A stretch of 64,000 bases of DNA from DATJKD01 sp963834855 (GCA_963834855.1 CAWIDH010000032.1:1-64000); one strand, 5' to 3'; counted from the first letter of the stretch, positions 43,957-57,987 are shown. Numbers and translations are program-made. Notes: a model not told the origin generated them from the sequence alone.

Positions 43957-45404
43957 ATGAGCGTCGAGACCCTGGCGGTGCCATCGGCGGCCGGCGCGCC
44001 GGGTGCCCTTCCCGCGCAACGCGTCGATGCGCTGGGACGCACTCGCATCGATTACAGGGCGATTGCGCTGCTCGCCCTGCCGCTCATGCTGAACAGCGGG
44101 CTGCAGGCGATCGTCAGCCTCACCGACACCTGGTTCGTCGGCCACATCTCGACCTCGGCCATCGCGGCGATGGGCGCCGTGTACTGGGTCGTGCTGCTGT
44201 GCCTGGTGCTCATCGGCGGCGTGGGCCTCGCCGTGCAGACCTTCGTCGCGCAGGCCGAGGGGAGCCGGCGTCGCTGGCGCGCTTCGCACGCTGCCTGGAT
44301 CGCGATCTGGGCGGCGGTCCTGAGCGTGCCGCTCTACGGCGCGCTCGCGTGGGCGGGTGGCGGCGATGTTCGGCTCGGTCGGTCTCGACCCGGAAGTCGA
44401 GCAGCAGGCCGTCGCGTTCTGGCGGCCGCGCATGCTGGGCGGGCCGCTCGGGATCGCCGCCTGGGCGATCCTCGGGTTCTTCAACGGCATCTCGCGGCCG
44501 CGCGTATCCGTGATGACGACCGGGCTCGTGGCGCTCGTCAACGCGGCGCTCAACTGGCTCTTCATCTTCGAGTTCGGCTGGGGTATCGCGGGCTCGGCAT
44601 GGGCCACCAACGCGAGCATGCTCTGCGGCGTGCTGTTCGGCCTCACGATGTTCCTGCGACCCGAGCTGCGCCGCGCCTACAAGACGCACCTGACCTGGCG
44701 TCCCGACCTGCGCAACCTGTTCCGTGAGTTCCGGCTCGGTTTCCCGATGGGCGCGATGGCTGCCGCGGACCTGTTCGGCGCTGTCGCTGTTCCAGCTGAT
44801 GCAGGTTCGGCTGAGCCAGGTCGAGGGCGCGGCGTCGCAGATCATCCTGATGCTGACCTCGATCGCCTACATGCCGGGCATCGGCATCGCGCTCGCGAGC
44901 ACCACGCTCGTCGGCCAGTCGATCGGCGCGGGCGACCGTGCCTGGGCACGCAAGCTCGGCAACCGGATGATCGTGCTCAACACGGCGTTCATGGGCACGA
45001 TCGGCGTGCTGCTCGCGGCGGCGGGGCCGTGGATCCTGCCCTCGTTCGTCAACGCGGCAGATCCGTCGTCCGCGGAGATCGTGCGGCTGTCCGCGTGGCT
45101 GCTCTGGATCGCCGCGGCCTACCAGGCCTTCGACGGCCTCAACCTCGGCAGTGCCTTTGGCCTGCGCGGCGCGGGCGACGCGCGCTTCCCGGCGCTCGTG
45201 TTCCTGGTGCTGTCGTGGGGCGTGTTCGTGCCGCTGGCGCACTCGTTGTCGTTTGCGCCGGGCCAGGGCTGGGTCGACGTGCTGCCGCAGTTCGGCCTCG
45301 GTGCGACCGGCGGCTGGATTGCGATGGTCGTGTACGTGGTGCTGCTCGGCAGCGTGCTGTACCTGCGCTGGCGTTCGCGCGCGTGGGAGCGGATCCGCAT
45401 CTGA
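43957..45404 (+). CDS. MATE family efflux transporter (frame-disrupted)
   Basis: A twelve-helix multidrug and toxin extrusion exporter. The N-terminal block (LLALPLMLNSGLQAIVSLTD then TWFVGHISTSAIAAMG) and the second repeat (SQIILMLTSIAYMPGIGIAL then LVGQSIGAGDRAWA) are typical. Two +1 insertions, near 44360 and 44780, separate three frames; removing both gives 481 aa, the usual size. It probably uses a proton or sodium gradient. The substrate is unknown. Confidence 0.88.
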
Positions 45405-45438
45405 CGACAGCGTTGGGTTTCTCGTCGTGGACCGCTAG

Positions 45439-45656
45439 CGGCCGGCGAGGTTGGGTGACTCCTGGTCGCTCCGGGGTCTACCGCGCTTCGAAAACGCCGG
45501 CGGAGGAACCGCCGGCGTTTTCGGCGTTCCCTTGCGCGGGCGGGCCCTCGGCGAAGTTCCGCCCTGCCCGCCGAACAGTCGAGGCCGCCTCGGTCCTTCG
45601 CCCGCGCTGCGGCGTCCGACACGGAGCGCCCAGGAGTCACCCAACCTCGCCGGCCG
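45439..45656. mobile_element. MITE-like element, 218 bp with 36-bp terminal inverted repeats
   Basis: The ends 45439-45474 and 45621-45656 are inverted repeats matching at 34 of 36 positions; the outer 27 bases match perfectly and begin CGGCCGGCGAGGTTGGGTGA. Inside are the strong hairpin at 45490-45522 and 9-bp arms GCGCGGGCG/CGCCCGCGC at 45534-45542 and 45599-45607. No transposase is present and no clear target-site duplication is seen. Each strand carries a short frame starting MGDSW and ending in QESPNLAGR, which follows from the symmetry and is not evidence of a gene. Confidence 0.55.
45490..45522. terminator. Perfect 14-bp hairpin with T-run on both strands
   Basis: GAAAACGCCGGCGG (45490-45503) pairs perfectly with 45509-45522 across a 5-base loop. 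The arm ends in TTTTC on either strand, so it is a strong candidate bidirectional terminator for the convergent MATE gene and the lon operon. Confidence 0.75.
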
Positions 45657-45963
45657 TTGCTGCCACGGTGGTGTCCCGAGCCGGCGTTTGGACCGGGTGG
45701 ATCGCGGCCGCGACGACGTCGGCGCCGCCGCAGTTGGACGTCGCGGGCACTCTTAGCGAAGTTCGCCTCGACGATTCCGCGACACCACGACCGATACGGA
45801 GCTGCGCCGAGCTGACGTGCGGGGCACCCATCCTCAGCTCTACCGCAGTGCTTTGTCGTGGCCAGCGGCCGCGATGCACCCGGGCCGAGCGTCTGGCGCG
45901 GCGGTCCACTGACCGACTAAGCGCGTCGGGTGCCCGCTAGCGAGGCCGCGTCGTGCGGGGACT

Positions 45964-48168
45964 TCAGCGCCGGCTCGGGCACTTGGGTATGACGTGCTGC
46001 TGCTCGCCATCGGCGGGCGGCGACGAGGCCTCGGACTCCACGAGGATCTCGACCCGCCGGTTGAGCGCATGCGCTTCGTCGGTCGTCGCGAAGTCGAGCG
46101 GCCGACGCTCACCCAGGCCCGCGATCTCGATGGTTGCGCCACGGACGCCCGATGCGATCAGCGCCCGACGCACGGCCTTGGCACGGCGCCGCGCGAGAGC
46201 GTCGTTGTGGCGGCAGGCGCCGTCGTGATCGGCGTGTCCGACGAGGACGATTCGCGCTGGCTTGTCGCGTCGCAGCTGCCGGGCCAGACGCGGGATTGCG
46301 TCGTGCACGGACGCGCGCAGGCCGGCCTCGTCGAAGCAGAAATGCAGCGACGATCCCCAGGGCTGCAGTCGCGCATCGGAATAGGTCGCCATCGACGTGC
46401 CGCGACTTCCGGTCGTGCCATCCCAGGCTGCGCCGCCGCTTTCGGCGCGCGGGGCGTTGCTGCCGGAGAGCGCGCCGGCGTGTCGCTCGAGCAATTGCTG
46501 CCGCAACGCGGCGACGCCGCTGTCGGTGCAGGTGTCCTCGAGCATCTCGCGGGCGTCTCCCAGGTCCGGCAGCGGGCGCTCGCCTGTCAGCGGATCGATG
46601 GGTGGGCGCAGGCGCTGCGAGATGAGTGTCAGGCGCAGTGCGGCGCCGAGGGCGGTGTGGCCGTAGGCGCGCGTCGCGTCCTCGAGCGGCGCAATGTCCG
46701 TCGGGGCGCCGATTCGCCCGCCGAACATCAACAGGCGACCGACGCGGTCATCGAGGCGACCGTTGTCGTCGAGCAGGGGCTGCAGCACGGCTCGATCATC
46801 GTCCGTGCGCGGTGCCTCGACTCGTACCGTGACCGGCGCACTCACGGCGTCGGCCGACGGCCCGTCGGTCCGCAGCCGGACCCGCACCTGGTATTCGCCC
46901 GGCTGCCGGAAGGTCCATCCCTGCTCATCGTAGTAGATGGGCACGGTCTGCTCGGCCTGCTCGCCGGGCGCCAGCATCGTGTGCTGGTCGCCGATCGACT
47001 CGAACCACGCAAGCGGCCGCAGCGCCTGCCACTCGGAGGCGGCCGCGTCGCGATACTCGATCGACACCATTCCGTATCCGGGGTCGAGCCGCCCCTTCAG
47101 CGGCAGCGGTTCGCTGCCGTCATTGCGGGCGATGACGCGAACGGCGACGGGATATCCCAGCGGGTATGCGGCCGGCAGCGCCTGGATATGAAGGTCGATC
47201 GCCGCAGCGCTGTCGCGGGCAACCTGGTCGTCCGCGGCGCGCGCGGTCGCGATCGAGAACAGCCGCCTGAGCCGCTGGCCGGCGAGCTGCCAGCGGGTGA
47301 GGGTGAGCTCGGCCGGGCGCTCGCGCGCGTCGTCGCACTCGGTGGGAGAGATGCGCTGCAGGTCGAACGACGAGCTCTTCCTGCCGGGCAGGACGTCGCT
47401 GGCCGCCGCGGTCTGGAAGAAGCGGATCGTCGACGGGCTGATCGCCATCAGCGGCGGCTCGACCAGCGACCAGTCGGCGCGGCCGCGCTCCTGGCGCGAG
47501 ATGCAGCGGGTCGGCGCCTCGAGGGTCAGGCGGCCGTCGCCCATCACCACCGCGTCGCCGTGATGGCGGTTGAGCGTATGCAGCAGCTCGTGAACGAAGG
47601 TGCGCAGCTGCAGGGTCGGGACGGACGCCGTCTCGTGGTCGCCGAAGAAGCGCTCAGTCGTCGCGGGCGCAAGCGCGAAACCCTCGCGATCGGCGTTGTC
47701 GAACATGATCCCGAACAGGGGCTCTCCGTTGTCGGACACGAGGCCGGTCGTGAGCAGCGCATAGATCGTCGCGTCCGAGTCTGCGTGATCGCTGCTCCTG
47801 CGCCAGATGCTGGCGAATTGGTAGAGGTCGGCCCGATCGAGGGGGCCGCTCGATTCACGGTACGGCAGGTCGACCTGGTCGATGTCGAGACTGACCTCGA
47901 CGCCGCCCGCGCCGAGGATCGACTGCAGCGACACGCGCCCGTTGTCGGCGGACACCTCGAAGTCGATCGGGGGCACCTGGCCGAACGCGTCGACCTCGAC
48001 CGCGAGTGCGAAGCGGTCGCGCGCGCACGCGGGATGTGCGCAGGCCCGCTCTGGCCACAGCAGCGCCCAGGCCAGCACCCCGGCTGCCGCGATCGCGGCG
48101 GCGGCGAGCGGCCACGCGAGCTTGTCACGCAGCCGGGTCGTCGTTCGTCCCGACGCGTCGCCGGGCAC
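45964..48168 (-). CDS. Membrane-anchored metzincin-like protease with C-terminal OmpA domain
   Basis: A 734-aa protein with an unusual domain order. A membrane helix lies at about residues 18-38 (LAWPLAAAAIAAAGVLAWAL). A zinc-protease-like region follows with HELLHTLNRHH (His193, Glu194, His197, His203), an HExxHxxNxxH variant of the metzincin motif, and PPLMAISPS about 37 residues later, a plausible Met-turn (Met241). A beta-rich region of Ig/CARDB type (about 330-450) comes next. The last ~110 residues are an OmpA/MotB peptidoglycan-binding domain (VLVGHADHDGACRHNDALAR, then LNRRVEILVE). The start is GTG at 48168, 7 bases after the lon stop, so it is the third gene of hsp20-lon. I do not know a named family with this combination. 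Enzyme activity is inferred from motifs only. Confidence 0.75.
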   Translation of the reverse strand: MPGDASGRTTTRLRDKLAWPLAAAAIAAAGVLAWALLWPERACAHPACARDRFALAVEVDAFGQVPPIDFEVSADNGRVSLQSILGAGGVEVSLDIDQVDLPYRESSGPLDRADLYQFASIWRRSSDHADSDATIYALLTTGLVSDNGEPLFGIMFDNADREGFALAPATTERFFGDHETASVPTLQLRTFVHELLHTLNRHHGDAVVMGDGRLTLEAPTRCISRQERGRADWSLVEPPLMAISPSTIRFFQTAAASDVLPGRKSSSFDLQRISPTECDDARERPAELTLTRWQLAGQRLRRLFSIATARAADDQVARDSAAAIDLHIQALPAAYPLGYPVAVRVIARNDGSEPLPLKGRLDPGYGMVSIEYRDAAASEWQALRPLAWFESIGDQHTMLAPGEQAEQTVPIYYDEQGWTFRQPGEYQVRVRLRTDGPSADAVSAPVTVRVEAPRTDDDRAVLQPLLDDNGRLDDRVGRLLMFGGRIGAPTDIAPLEDATRAYGHTALGAALRLTLISQRLRPPIDPLTGERPLPDLGDAREMLEDTCTDSGVAALRQQLLERHAGALSGSNAPRAESGGAAWDGTTGSRGTSMATYSDARLQPWGSSLHFCFDEAGLRASVHDAIPRLARQLRRDKPARIVLVGHADHDGACRHNDALARRRAKAVRRALIASGVRGATIEIAGLGERRPLDFATTDEAHALNRRVEILVESEASSPPADGEQQHVIPKCPSRR

Positions 48169-48175
48169 CGGGCGC

Positions 48176-50587
<2,412 letters not shown>

Positions 50588-50606
50588 GCTTGCACCTTCG
50601 GCGGAC

Positions 50607-51008
50607 TCAGCGCCGGGTCAGCAATAAGCGGAGACAGCCGTGCGCGAGATCCTGCACGCTCATGGCCCACGGTCCGGGCGGCAGCGCCAGCCGGCGCTCG
50701 AAGATCCCGTACGGAATTTCGAGACGCTGGATGGCCGCGCCGTGGCGGCGCTGCGGCAGGCGCCGTTCTGCCTGGACGGTCAGCTGCTCGCCATTCAGGT
50801 CGATCTGCAACCGCTCCGGCAGCACGCCAGGCAACGCCACTTCGATCAGCAGCTCGCCTTCGCCCTCGTAGATATCGACAGGCGGCTCCCAGCGGGGTTG
50901 CCCGGCCGTGCTCGCCAGGTGAAAGCACTGCCGTTGCAGGCGGTCGGCTTCCTCGAGAAGGTGAACCGCCTCAGCCCACATCCAGTGGCCGGTGTCGCGT
51001 CGTTTCAT
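50607..51008 (-). CDS. Small heat-shock protein, Hsp20 family
   Basis: A 133-aa chaperone that holds unfolding proteins. The alpha-crystallin domain is visible: EPPVDIYEGEGELLIEVALP, then LQIDLNGEQLTVQAERRLP and IQRLEIPYGIFERRLALP. The start is ATG 51008 (MKRRDTGHWM); longer frames reach back into the palindromic element and are not credible. The C-terminal I-x-I anchor motif is not seen, which may affect oligomer assembly. It is the first gene of hsp20-lon-metzincin/OmpA. Confidence 0.88.
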   Translation of the reverse strand: MKRRDTGHWMWAEAVHLLEEADRLQRQCFHLASTAGQPRWEPPVDIYEGEGELLIEVALPGVLPERLQIDLNGEQLTVQAERRLPQRRHGAAIQRLEIPYGIFERRLALPPGPWAMSVQDLAHGCLRLLLTRR

Positions 51009-51061
51009 TGGAGGGTTCCGTAACGTTGGGGCGCACGTGGCCGAGTCAATGCCGGCGAAAG

Positions 51062-51110
51062 TCGGCTCAGAGCTGATCATTGGCAATAAATGAGCTCCGA
51101 GCCGATTTTT
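51062..51110. repeat. Palindromic element, copy C, with T-run
   Basis: TCGGCTCAGAGCT (51062-51074) pairs with AGCTCCGAGCCGA (51093-51105), one mismatch, followed by TTTTT. The shape is terminator-like, yet it lies between two divergent genes. Two partial copies of the half-site follow at about 51124 (ATCGGCTCC) and 51180-51195 (CCGGCTCCGAGCCAAT). Confidence 0.7.
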
Positions 51111-51302
51111 CCTGCGGCGAGGAATCGGCTCCAGGCGAAGGTATCAACAGTCGTTTCCCGCGACCAGTCTTCCGGAAAACCGGCTCCGAGCCAATTCTTG
51201 GACCGAGTCTGCGAAAATCAAGAAGATGCGAAGAAAGCCGTCCACCAACGACGCCTGATCGGGATGACTGATTATCCGGCTATGACGATCGAGGGGATGT
51301 GA

Positions 51303-51962
51303 ATGTCGCAACCCGCGTTCGCCGCCCGTTTTGGCGCGGATTTCTACGACCGTTACTACCGCGACCGCCAAACCCGGGTCGTGAGCCCGGCGGAGATGAG
51401 GCGCCGGGCCGAGCTCGTTGCGGCCTTCGCTCGTCACGGCGAGTTGCCGGTGCGGCGGATCCTCGATGCCGGCTGCGGGCTCGGCCTGATGCGTGCCCCG
51501 CTGTTGCGCCGGTTTCCACGCGCGCGCTACACGGGGCTCGAAGCGAGCCCGTATCTCTGCGAGCGCTACGGCTGGCAGCAGGGCTCGCTCGCGACCTGGA
51601 CCAGCCGCCGGCCGTTCGACGTGGTCGTCTGCTACGACGTCCTCCAGTATCTGCGCGCACGCGAGGCGGCTGCCTCGATCCGCAACCTGGGGCGGCTCTG
51701 CACCGGCGTGCTGCACTTCGGGGCGCTCACGCTCGAGGACTGGCGCCAGTATTGCGACCGCCGGCTGACGGATCGCGCCGTCCATCTGCGCCCCGCGTCC
51801 TGGTATCGCGTTCGGCTGAAGGCGGATTTCATCAATGCGGGCCAGGGCATGTTCGTCCGGCGCGGCGCACCCCTGCACCTCTGGGCGCTCGAGCGCCTGG
51901 AGCCTGAGCCCACCCGGCGGCGCGCGCCGCCGACCCTCCGCCGCCGCCGCCCGGTCCAATAG
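51303..51962 (+). CDS. Class I SAM-dependent methyltransferase
   Basis: A 219-aa methyltransferase with motif I RRILDAGCGLGLMRAPLLRR, then TGLEASPYLCERYG (motif II) and FDVVVCYDVLQYL (motif post-II/IV). Fold-level assignment is firm; the substrate is unknown. GAGGGG lies a good distance before ATG 51303. The C-terminus is very rich in Arg and Pro. It is divergent from hsp20, with the palindromic element between them. Confidence 0.85.
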   Translation: MSQPAFAARFGADFYDRYYRDRQTRVVSPAEMRRRAELVAAFARHGELPVRRILDAGCGLGLMRAPLLRRFPRARYTGLEASPYLCERYGWQQGSLATWTSRRPFDVVVCYDVLQYLRAREAAASIRNLGRLCTGVLHFGALTLEDWRQYCDRRLTDRAVHLRPASWYRVRLKADFINAGQGMFVRRGAPLHLWALERLEPEPTRRRAPPTLRRRRPVQ

Positions 51963-52014
51963 ACGGCCTTCAGCCACTTTGGCGGCCGTCAGGCATGCCC
52001 CGGCCGGGAGCGGG

Positions 52015-52020
52015 TACAAT
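52015..52020 (+). promoter_or_regulatory. Possible -10 box before the lipoprotein gene
   Basis: TACAAT in the context GGGTACAATCCCCG, 29 bases before the ATG at 52050, nearly the same context and distance as before glmU. No clear -35 box is seen. Confidence 0.25.
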
Positions 52021-52049
52021 CCCCGCTTCAGAATCCTCCGGTCCCGCCC

Positions 52050-52349
52050 ATGCACTGTTCCTGGCGGCGGCTGTCATTGGCCGCGTTCGTTCCCCTGTTC
52101 CTGTCGGCCTGCAACTCGACACCCAAGTGTCAGGGTGACGACGAGTACCTCCAGGCCGTCGAGCAGCCGCGGCTGGACCTGCCGGCGAATGTCACCGCCA
52201 GTGAGAGGATGGCTCCGCTCGTGATCCCGCCCGTGGCGCCGGACGTCGAGAAACTCGACCCGGCCCCGAACTGCCTCGACGAACCGCCCCCGTATTGGGG
52301 CGGCCAGCGAGCCGCCCGGCCCGCCGAGCCCGCCTCCGGCGGCAGCTGA
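52050..52349 (+). CDS. Small lipoprotein of unknown function
   Basis: A 99-aa product with a signal peptide and lipobox (LAAFVPLFLSAC, Cys at residue 21) and a proline-rich mature part (LVIPPVAPDVEKLDPAPNCL). It resembles the short lipoproteins of the NlpB/BamC N-terminal type in having a lipobox plus a Pro-rich linker, but there is no further domain. It would sit in the periplasm, anchored to the inner or outer membrane. It lies 102 bases before glgP. Confidence 0.75.
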   Translation: MHCSWRRLSLAAFVPLFLSACNSTPKCQGDDEYLQAVEQPRLDLPANVTASERMAPLVIPPVAPDVEKLDPAPNCLDEPPPYWGGQRAARPAEPASGGS

Positions 52350-52450
52350 GTCGGCGCGACCGAGGGTCCGGCGGCAGAGCATTGACTCCCAGAAGCACGG
52401 CGCATTTGGGGGGTCTCGGCCTCCAGCCCGGGACGCTGAGCGCGGTCCTG

Positions 52451-54856
<2,406 letters not shown>

Positions 54857-54929
54857 AGCACGGCGCATCCGGTGGCGGCTCCTGTACGCGGGCTGGCGAC
54901 AGGTTTCGTCGAAGGGCGCGTGAACTGCA

Positions 54930-55479
54930 ATGCCGCGGAATGTTGAAATCAAGGCGCGAATCGCCGATATCGAAGCGGTAGGGCAGGTGGCGGCAAGCGT
55001 TTCAGATGGCGGACCCCATCGAGATCATCCAGGACGACACGTTTTTCCGCTGCGACGCCGGGCGGTTGAAGTTGCGGATGTTCTCGACGACGGAGGGCGA
55101 GCTCATCTTCTATCGCCGGAGCGATGAGAAAGGTCCAAGAGAATCGTTCTACCTGCGATCGCCCACATCTGCTCCGGAAGCCTTGCGTGAATCGCTGTCT
55201 CTCGCCTACGGGCAGGCCGGGCGAGTCAGGAAGCGCCGCAGGTTGTTTCTCGAGGGCGTACGAGAATCCATCTGGATATCGTGGAAGGGTTGGGCAATTT
55301 CCTGGAGCTGGAGGTGGTTCTTGGTGACGGGGAAGGTGTCGAAGGCGGCTATCGCGGAGGCCTACGAGCTGATGGCCTTGTTGGGCGTCGATCGGTCTCA
55401 GTTGATCGAAGGCGCGTATGTCGACCTCCTCAGTCGTCAAATCCAAAGGACGGAATTTCCCTATCCGGAGATCACATGA
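54930..55479 (+). CDS. CYTH-domain protein (class IV adenylate cyclase-like, frame-disrupted)
   Basis: The start MPRNVEIKARIADIEAV has the ExExK-like CYTH entry, and later blocks fit the fold: DDTFFRCDAGRLKLRMF, ELIFYRR, and LGNFLELEVVLGDGE with the conserved E-x-E. A C-terminal ALLGVDRSQLIEGAYVDLL follows. CYTH enzymes bind nucleotides or triphosphate; the CyaB group is named class IV adenylate cyclase, but thiamine triphosphatase-like roles are known. Frames change near 55008 (+1), 55258 (-1) and 55360 (+1); the repaired length is about 182 aa. The stop overlaps the next start (ATGA). Base composition is lower in GC than the flanking glg genes. Confidence 0.7.
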
Positions 55480-55784
55480 GCAAGATTGCACTTTTCGTCA
55501 GACACAAGACCTTGCTGGGAAAGCGCGCAGACGTTCGTAAGGTCTGGATGCGCCATATGCAACCGGGCATCGCCAGCAATGCTGCGCATGAAGCGTATTT
55601 CTACTGCTTCGACAACAACGACCCGGACTCCATCTGCGCCTTTCAGCAATACACGGACGTGGAGTCCTCGCAGAGTTTCCTGAAGACTGCGGGCTACGCT
55701 GCATATTTGCGGAAGGTCGAACCCCTGTTGGCCGGCCCACCTGAAGTAATATCTCTTACTCCGGTGTGGATCAAAGGGAGTTAA
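55476..55784 (+). CDS. Antibiotic biosynthesis monooxygenase (ABM) domain protein
   Basis: A 102-aa protein of the dimeric alpha/beta-barrel type. ALFVRHKTLLGKRADVRKVW at the start, YFYCFDNNDPDSICAFQQYT with the central strand and AAYLRKVEPLL fit the ABM/YgiN group, whose members act as quinol monooxygenases or have unknown roles. The ATG overlaps the stop of the CYTH gene, so translation is coupled. No catalytic residue can be pointed to with confidence. Confidence 0.75.
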   Translation: MSKIALFVRHKTLLGKRADVRKVWMRHMQPGIASNAAHEAYFYCFDNNDPDSICAFQQYTDVESSQSFLKTAGYAAYLRKVEPLLAGPPEVISLTPVWIKGS

Positions 55785-55897
55785 AAGGCGTTGAGCGGGC
55801 AAGGCGCCGAGATTAGTAAGTCCAGCTAGATAGCGCGGGATGGCTGGTCCTCAAAGCGATGAGGGTTAATGGCTCGTAGACCCCGAAGCGCTCGCGC

Positions 55898-57355
55898 GTG
55901 ACAACGCCCGCCGCCGAGCCGGAGGTGCCCGCGGCCGCCCCTCACGCCACCTCGCCTGGGCGCCTCTGGCGCTGGGCAGCGGTGATCGCCATCGGAGCCG
56001 TCATCGCCGCCGTCCCCCGGCCCGAGGGCGTCACCGCCGATTCCTGGAACCTGCTGGCAATTTTCGCGGCGACCGTGGCCGGGCTCACGCTGCAGCCGCT
56101 ACCAGGCGGCGCGATGGTGCTGCTCGGTGTGGGCGCCAGCGTCATTCTCGGCGTCCAGCCCATCGCGACGGCGTTGTCGGGTTACGGCGACCCGATCGTG
56201 TGGCTCGTGCTCGCGGCGTTCTTCATGTCCCGCGGCATGATCAAGACGGGACTGGGCCGTCGCATCGCGTTCCTGTTCATCCGCGCGCTGGGCAAGCGGT
56301 CGCTGGGTCTGGGCTATGCGTTGACACTCACCGAGTTCGTGCTCGCAAGCTTCATTCCGTCGAACGCGGCGCGCTCGGGCGGCATCATCTTCCCGATCGC
56401 GAAGAGCCTGGCCACGGCCTACGACTCGCAGCCCGGTCCGACGGCCGGCCGCCTCGGGACCTTCCTGATGATCTTTCTCTACCAGTGCTGCGTCGTGAAC
56501 TGCGCGATGTTCCTGACCGGCCAGGCGGCGAATGCCCTGATCGCTTCGTTCGCACTGAAGACCGCGGGGGTCGGGATCAGCTACGGCCAGTGGTTCGCAG
56601 GCGGGGTCGTGCCGGGACTGCTGAGCCTTCTGGTGGCCGGTCTGTTGGTCTATCGCCTGTCGCCGCCAGAGGTGACTCACACCCCGCGCGCGACCGAGAT
56701 CGCGCAGGCGGAGCTCGACCAGATGGGCCCGATGTCCGGGCACGAGCGGCGGATGCTCCTGGTGTTCGCACTGGTGGCGACGCTGTGGATGACGACGGCG
56801 CTGCACGGGATTCACTATGCAGCGGTGGCATTGACCGGCATCGGCGTGCTGCTGGTGTCGGGCGTCATCGACTGGGAGGACGTCAAGTCCGAGCGCGGTG
56901 CCTGGGACGTGTTCATCTGGTACGGAGGGCTGGTGCAGCTGGCCGGCGCGCTCGCAACGACCGGGCTCCCTGAGCAATTCGCCAACTCGATAGCGGGATA
57001 CACCGAGGGCTGGCCGTGGTGGGGAGCATTGCTCGCGCTCGTGCTCGTCTATTTCTACGCCCACTACGGGTTCGCGAGCATCACCGCGCACGCCACCGCG
57101 ATGTACATCCCGTTCCTGGCGGTCATGCTGGCGGCGGGGGTTCCGGCGGGGCTCGCGGTGCTGTCGCTCGCGTATGCGTCCAACCTGATGGCGAGCCTGA
57201 CGCACTACGGAACGACACCGGGGCCGATCTACTTCGGTGCCGGTTACGTCACGCAGGCGACCTGGTGGCGGATCGGCCTGATCGTGTCCGTCGCAAACCT
57301 CGCGATCTGGATGACGGTCGGCGTGGCCTGGTGGAGGGTGCTCGGCCTGTGGTGA
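55898..57355 (+). CDS. DASS/SLC13 family anion:sodium symporter or exchanger
   Basis: A 485-aa transporter of di- or tricarboxylates. The family motif SFIPSNAARSGGIIFPI and many membrane helices are visible; the second motif, in ASNLMASLTHYGTTPGPIYF, resembles those of CitT-like members, which exchange citrate or succinate. The start is GTG 55898, after a GC-poor spacer without clear signals. The Asn-Ala-Ala-Arg wording, not SNT, favours the CitT branch of the family. Probably the original upstream neighbour of glgB before the island entered. Confidence 0.9.
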   Translation: MTTPAAEPEVPAAAPHATSPGRLWRWAAVIAIGAVIAAVPRPEGVTADSWNLLAIFAATVAGLTLQPLPGGAMVLLGVGASVILGVQPIATALSGYGDPIVWLVLAAFFMSRGMIKTGLGRRIAFLFIRALGKRSLGLGYALTLTEFVLASFIPSNAARSGGIIFPIAKSLATAYDSQPGPTAGRLGTFLMIFLYQCCVVNCAMFLTGQAANALIASFALKTAGVGISYGQWFAGGVVPGLLSLLVAGLLVYRLSPPEVTHTPRATEIAQAELDQMGPMSGHERRMLLVFALVATLWMTTALHGIHYAAVALTGIGVLLVSGVIDWEDVKSERGAWDVFIWYGGLVQLAGALATTGLPEQFANSIAGYTEGWPWWGALLALVLVYFYAHYGFASITAHATAMYIPFLAVMLAAGVPAGLAVLSLAYASNLMASLTHYGTTPGPIYFGAGYVTQATWWRIGLIVSVANLAIWMTVGVAWWRVLGLW

Positions 57356-57369
57356 GCGGGCGTTGCCCT

Positions 57370-57440
57370 CGCTGCCTTCCGGGGGCGACTGAACCGCGTC
57401 CGGCTAGACTGAGTCGGGAACGCTCAAGTTGACGTCTGCG
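57370..57440 (+). repeat. Direct repeat 1: degenerate copy of the glgB leader
   Basis: This 71-bp sequence matches 59717-59784, the leader and first codons of glgB. Shared exact blocks are CGTCCGGCTAGACTG (57397-57411 and 59736-59750), GTCGGGAA and GCTCAAGTTGACGTC (57422-57436 and 59767-59781). Copy 1 lacks six bases including the GTG start and ends where the island begins. Confidence 0.85.
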
Positions 57441-57600
57441 CTGCAGCCTATGCGTGCCGGGTGGTTGACGCTCTATTTGCGGCATCGTCCAGTTAATTCA
57501 TGGGGTTGCGGGTAACAAAGCTACATATGTGGACAAAATGCACGGTTTGACCCTTGCGTTTCGTACGTCTAATTCTTGTTAGGCAGCACCGGGCCGCACC

Positions 57601-57987
57601 GTGGCAATTGCAGCCTTGATCATCGGCTTGCTCGTGCTCGCGCAAGGACTCATGGGTCTCGCTGCTCCGGACGCATTCGTGGAGCTCGTTAGCTGGTTTC
57701 AAACACGGCCCGTGATCTATCTCGCCGCAGTCATTCGCGTCATGTTTGGGGTTGTGCTAGTCCGAGCCGCCGCAGCCTCGCGCGCTCCCACGTTCCTTCG
57801 CGGTCTCGGCGCGCTTATCGTTATTGGAGGCGCCCTCACACCGTTCATCGGTGTCCAGTTCGCTGCTGTGGTCCTAGGCTGGTGGTCGGAAGGGGGTACT
57901 ACACTTGTTCGTACGTGGGCTGGAGGTGCATTGGTGCTTGGTGCCCTCATCGTCTATGCCACTGCGCCCAAGCAACGTGCTGCCTAA
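57601..57987 (+). CDS. Small integral membrane protein, cassette-type
   Basis: A 128-aa product with four hydrophobic segments (AALIIGLLVLAQGLMGLAA, VIYLAAVIRVMFGVVLVRAA, GLGALIVIGGALTPFIG, AGGALVLGALIVYATAP). I do not recognise a named function. The start is GTG 57601, 16 bases after the heptamer GTTAGGC. Its TAA stop is embedded in GCCTAAC, as is common for integron gene cassettes. Confidence 0.65.
   Translation: MAIAALIIGLLVLAQGLMGLAAPDAFVELVSWFQTRPVIYLAAVIRVMFGVVLVRAAAASRAPTFLRGLGALIVIGGALTPFIGVQFAAVVLGWWSEGGTTLVRTWAGGALVLGALIVYATAPKQRAA

Larger units (their letters stand above)
45405..45963. other. Gene-free convergent spacer with an inverted-repeat element
   Basis: No supported coding region. 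The first half holds the element at 45439-45656. The second half (45657-45963) shows only short frames without recognisable similarity. Confidence 0.5.

Noticed and set aside
45451..45756. Short frames starting MGDSW on both strands
   Set aside because: The likeness of the two frames follows from the terminal inverted repeats; no codon bias or homology supports a protein.
51963..51991. Terminator after the methyltransferase gene (GACGGCC ... GGCCGTC)
   Set aside because: The 7-bp arms are there but no T-run follows, and the region leads directly into the promoter-like TACAAT of the lipoprotein gene; too weak to list.
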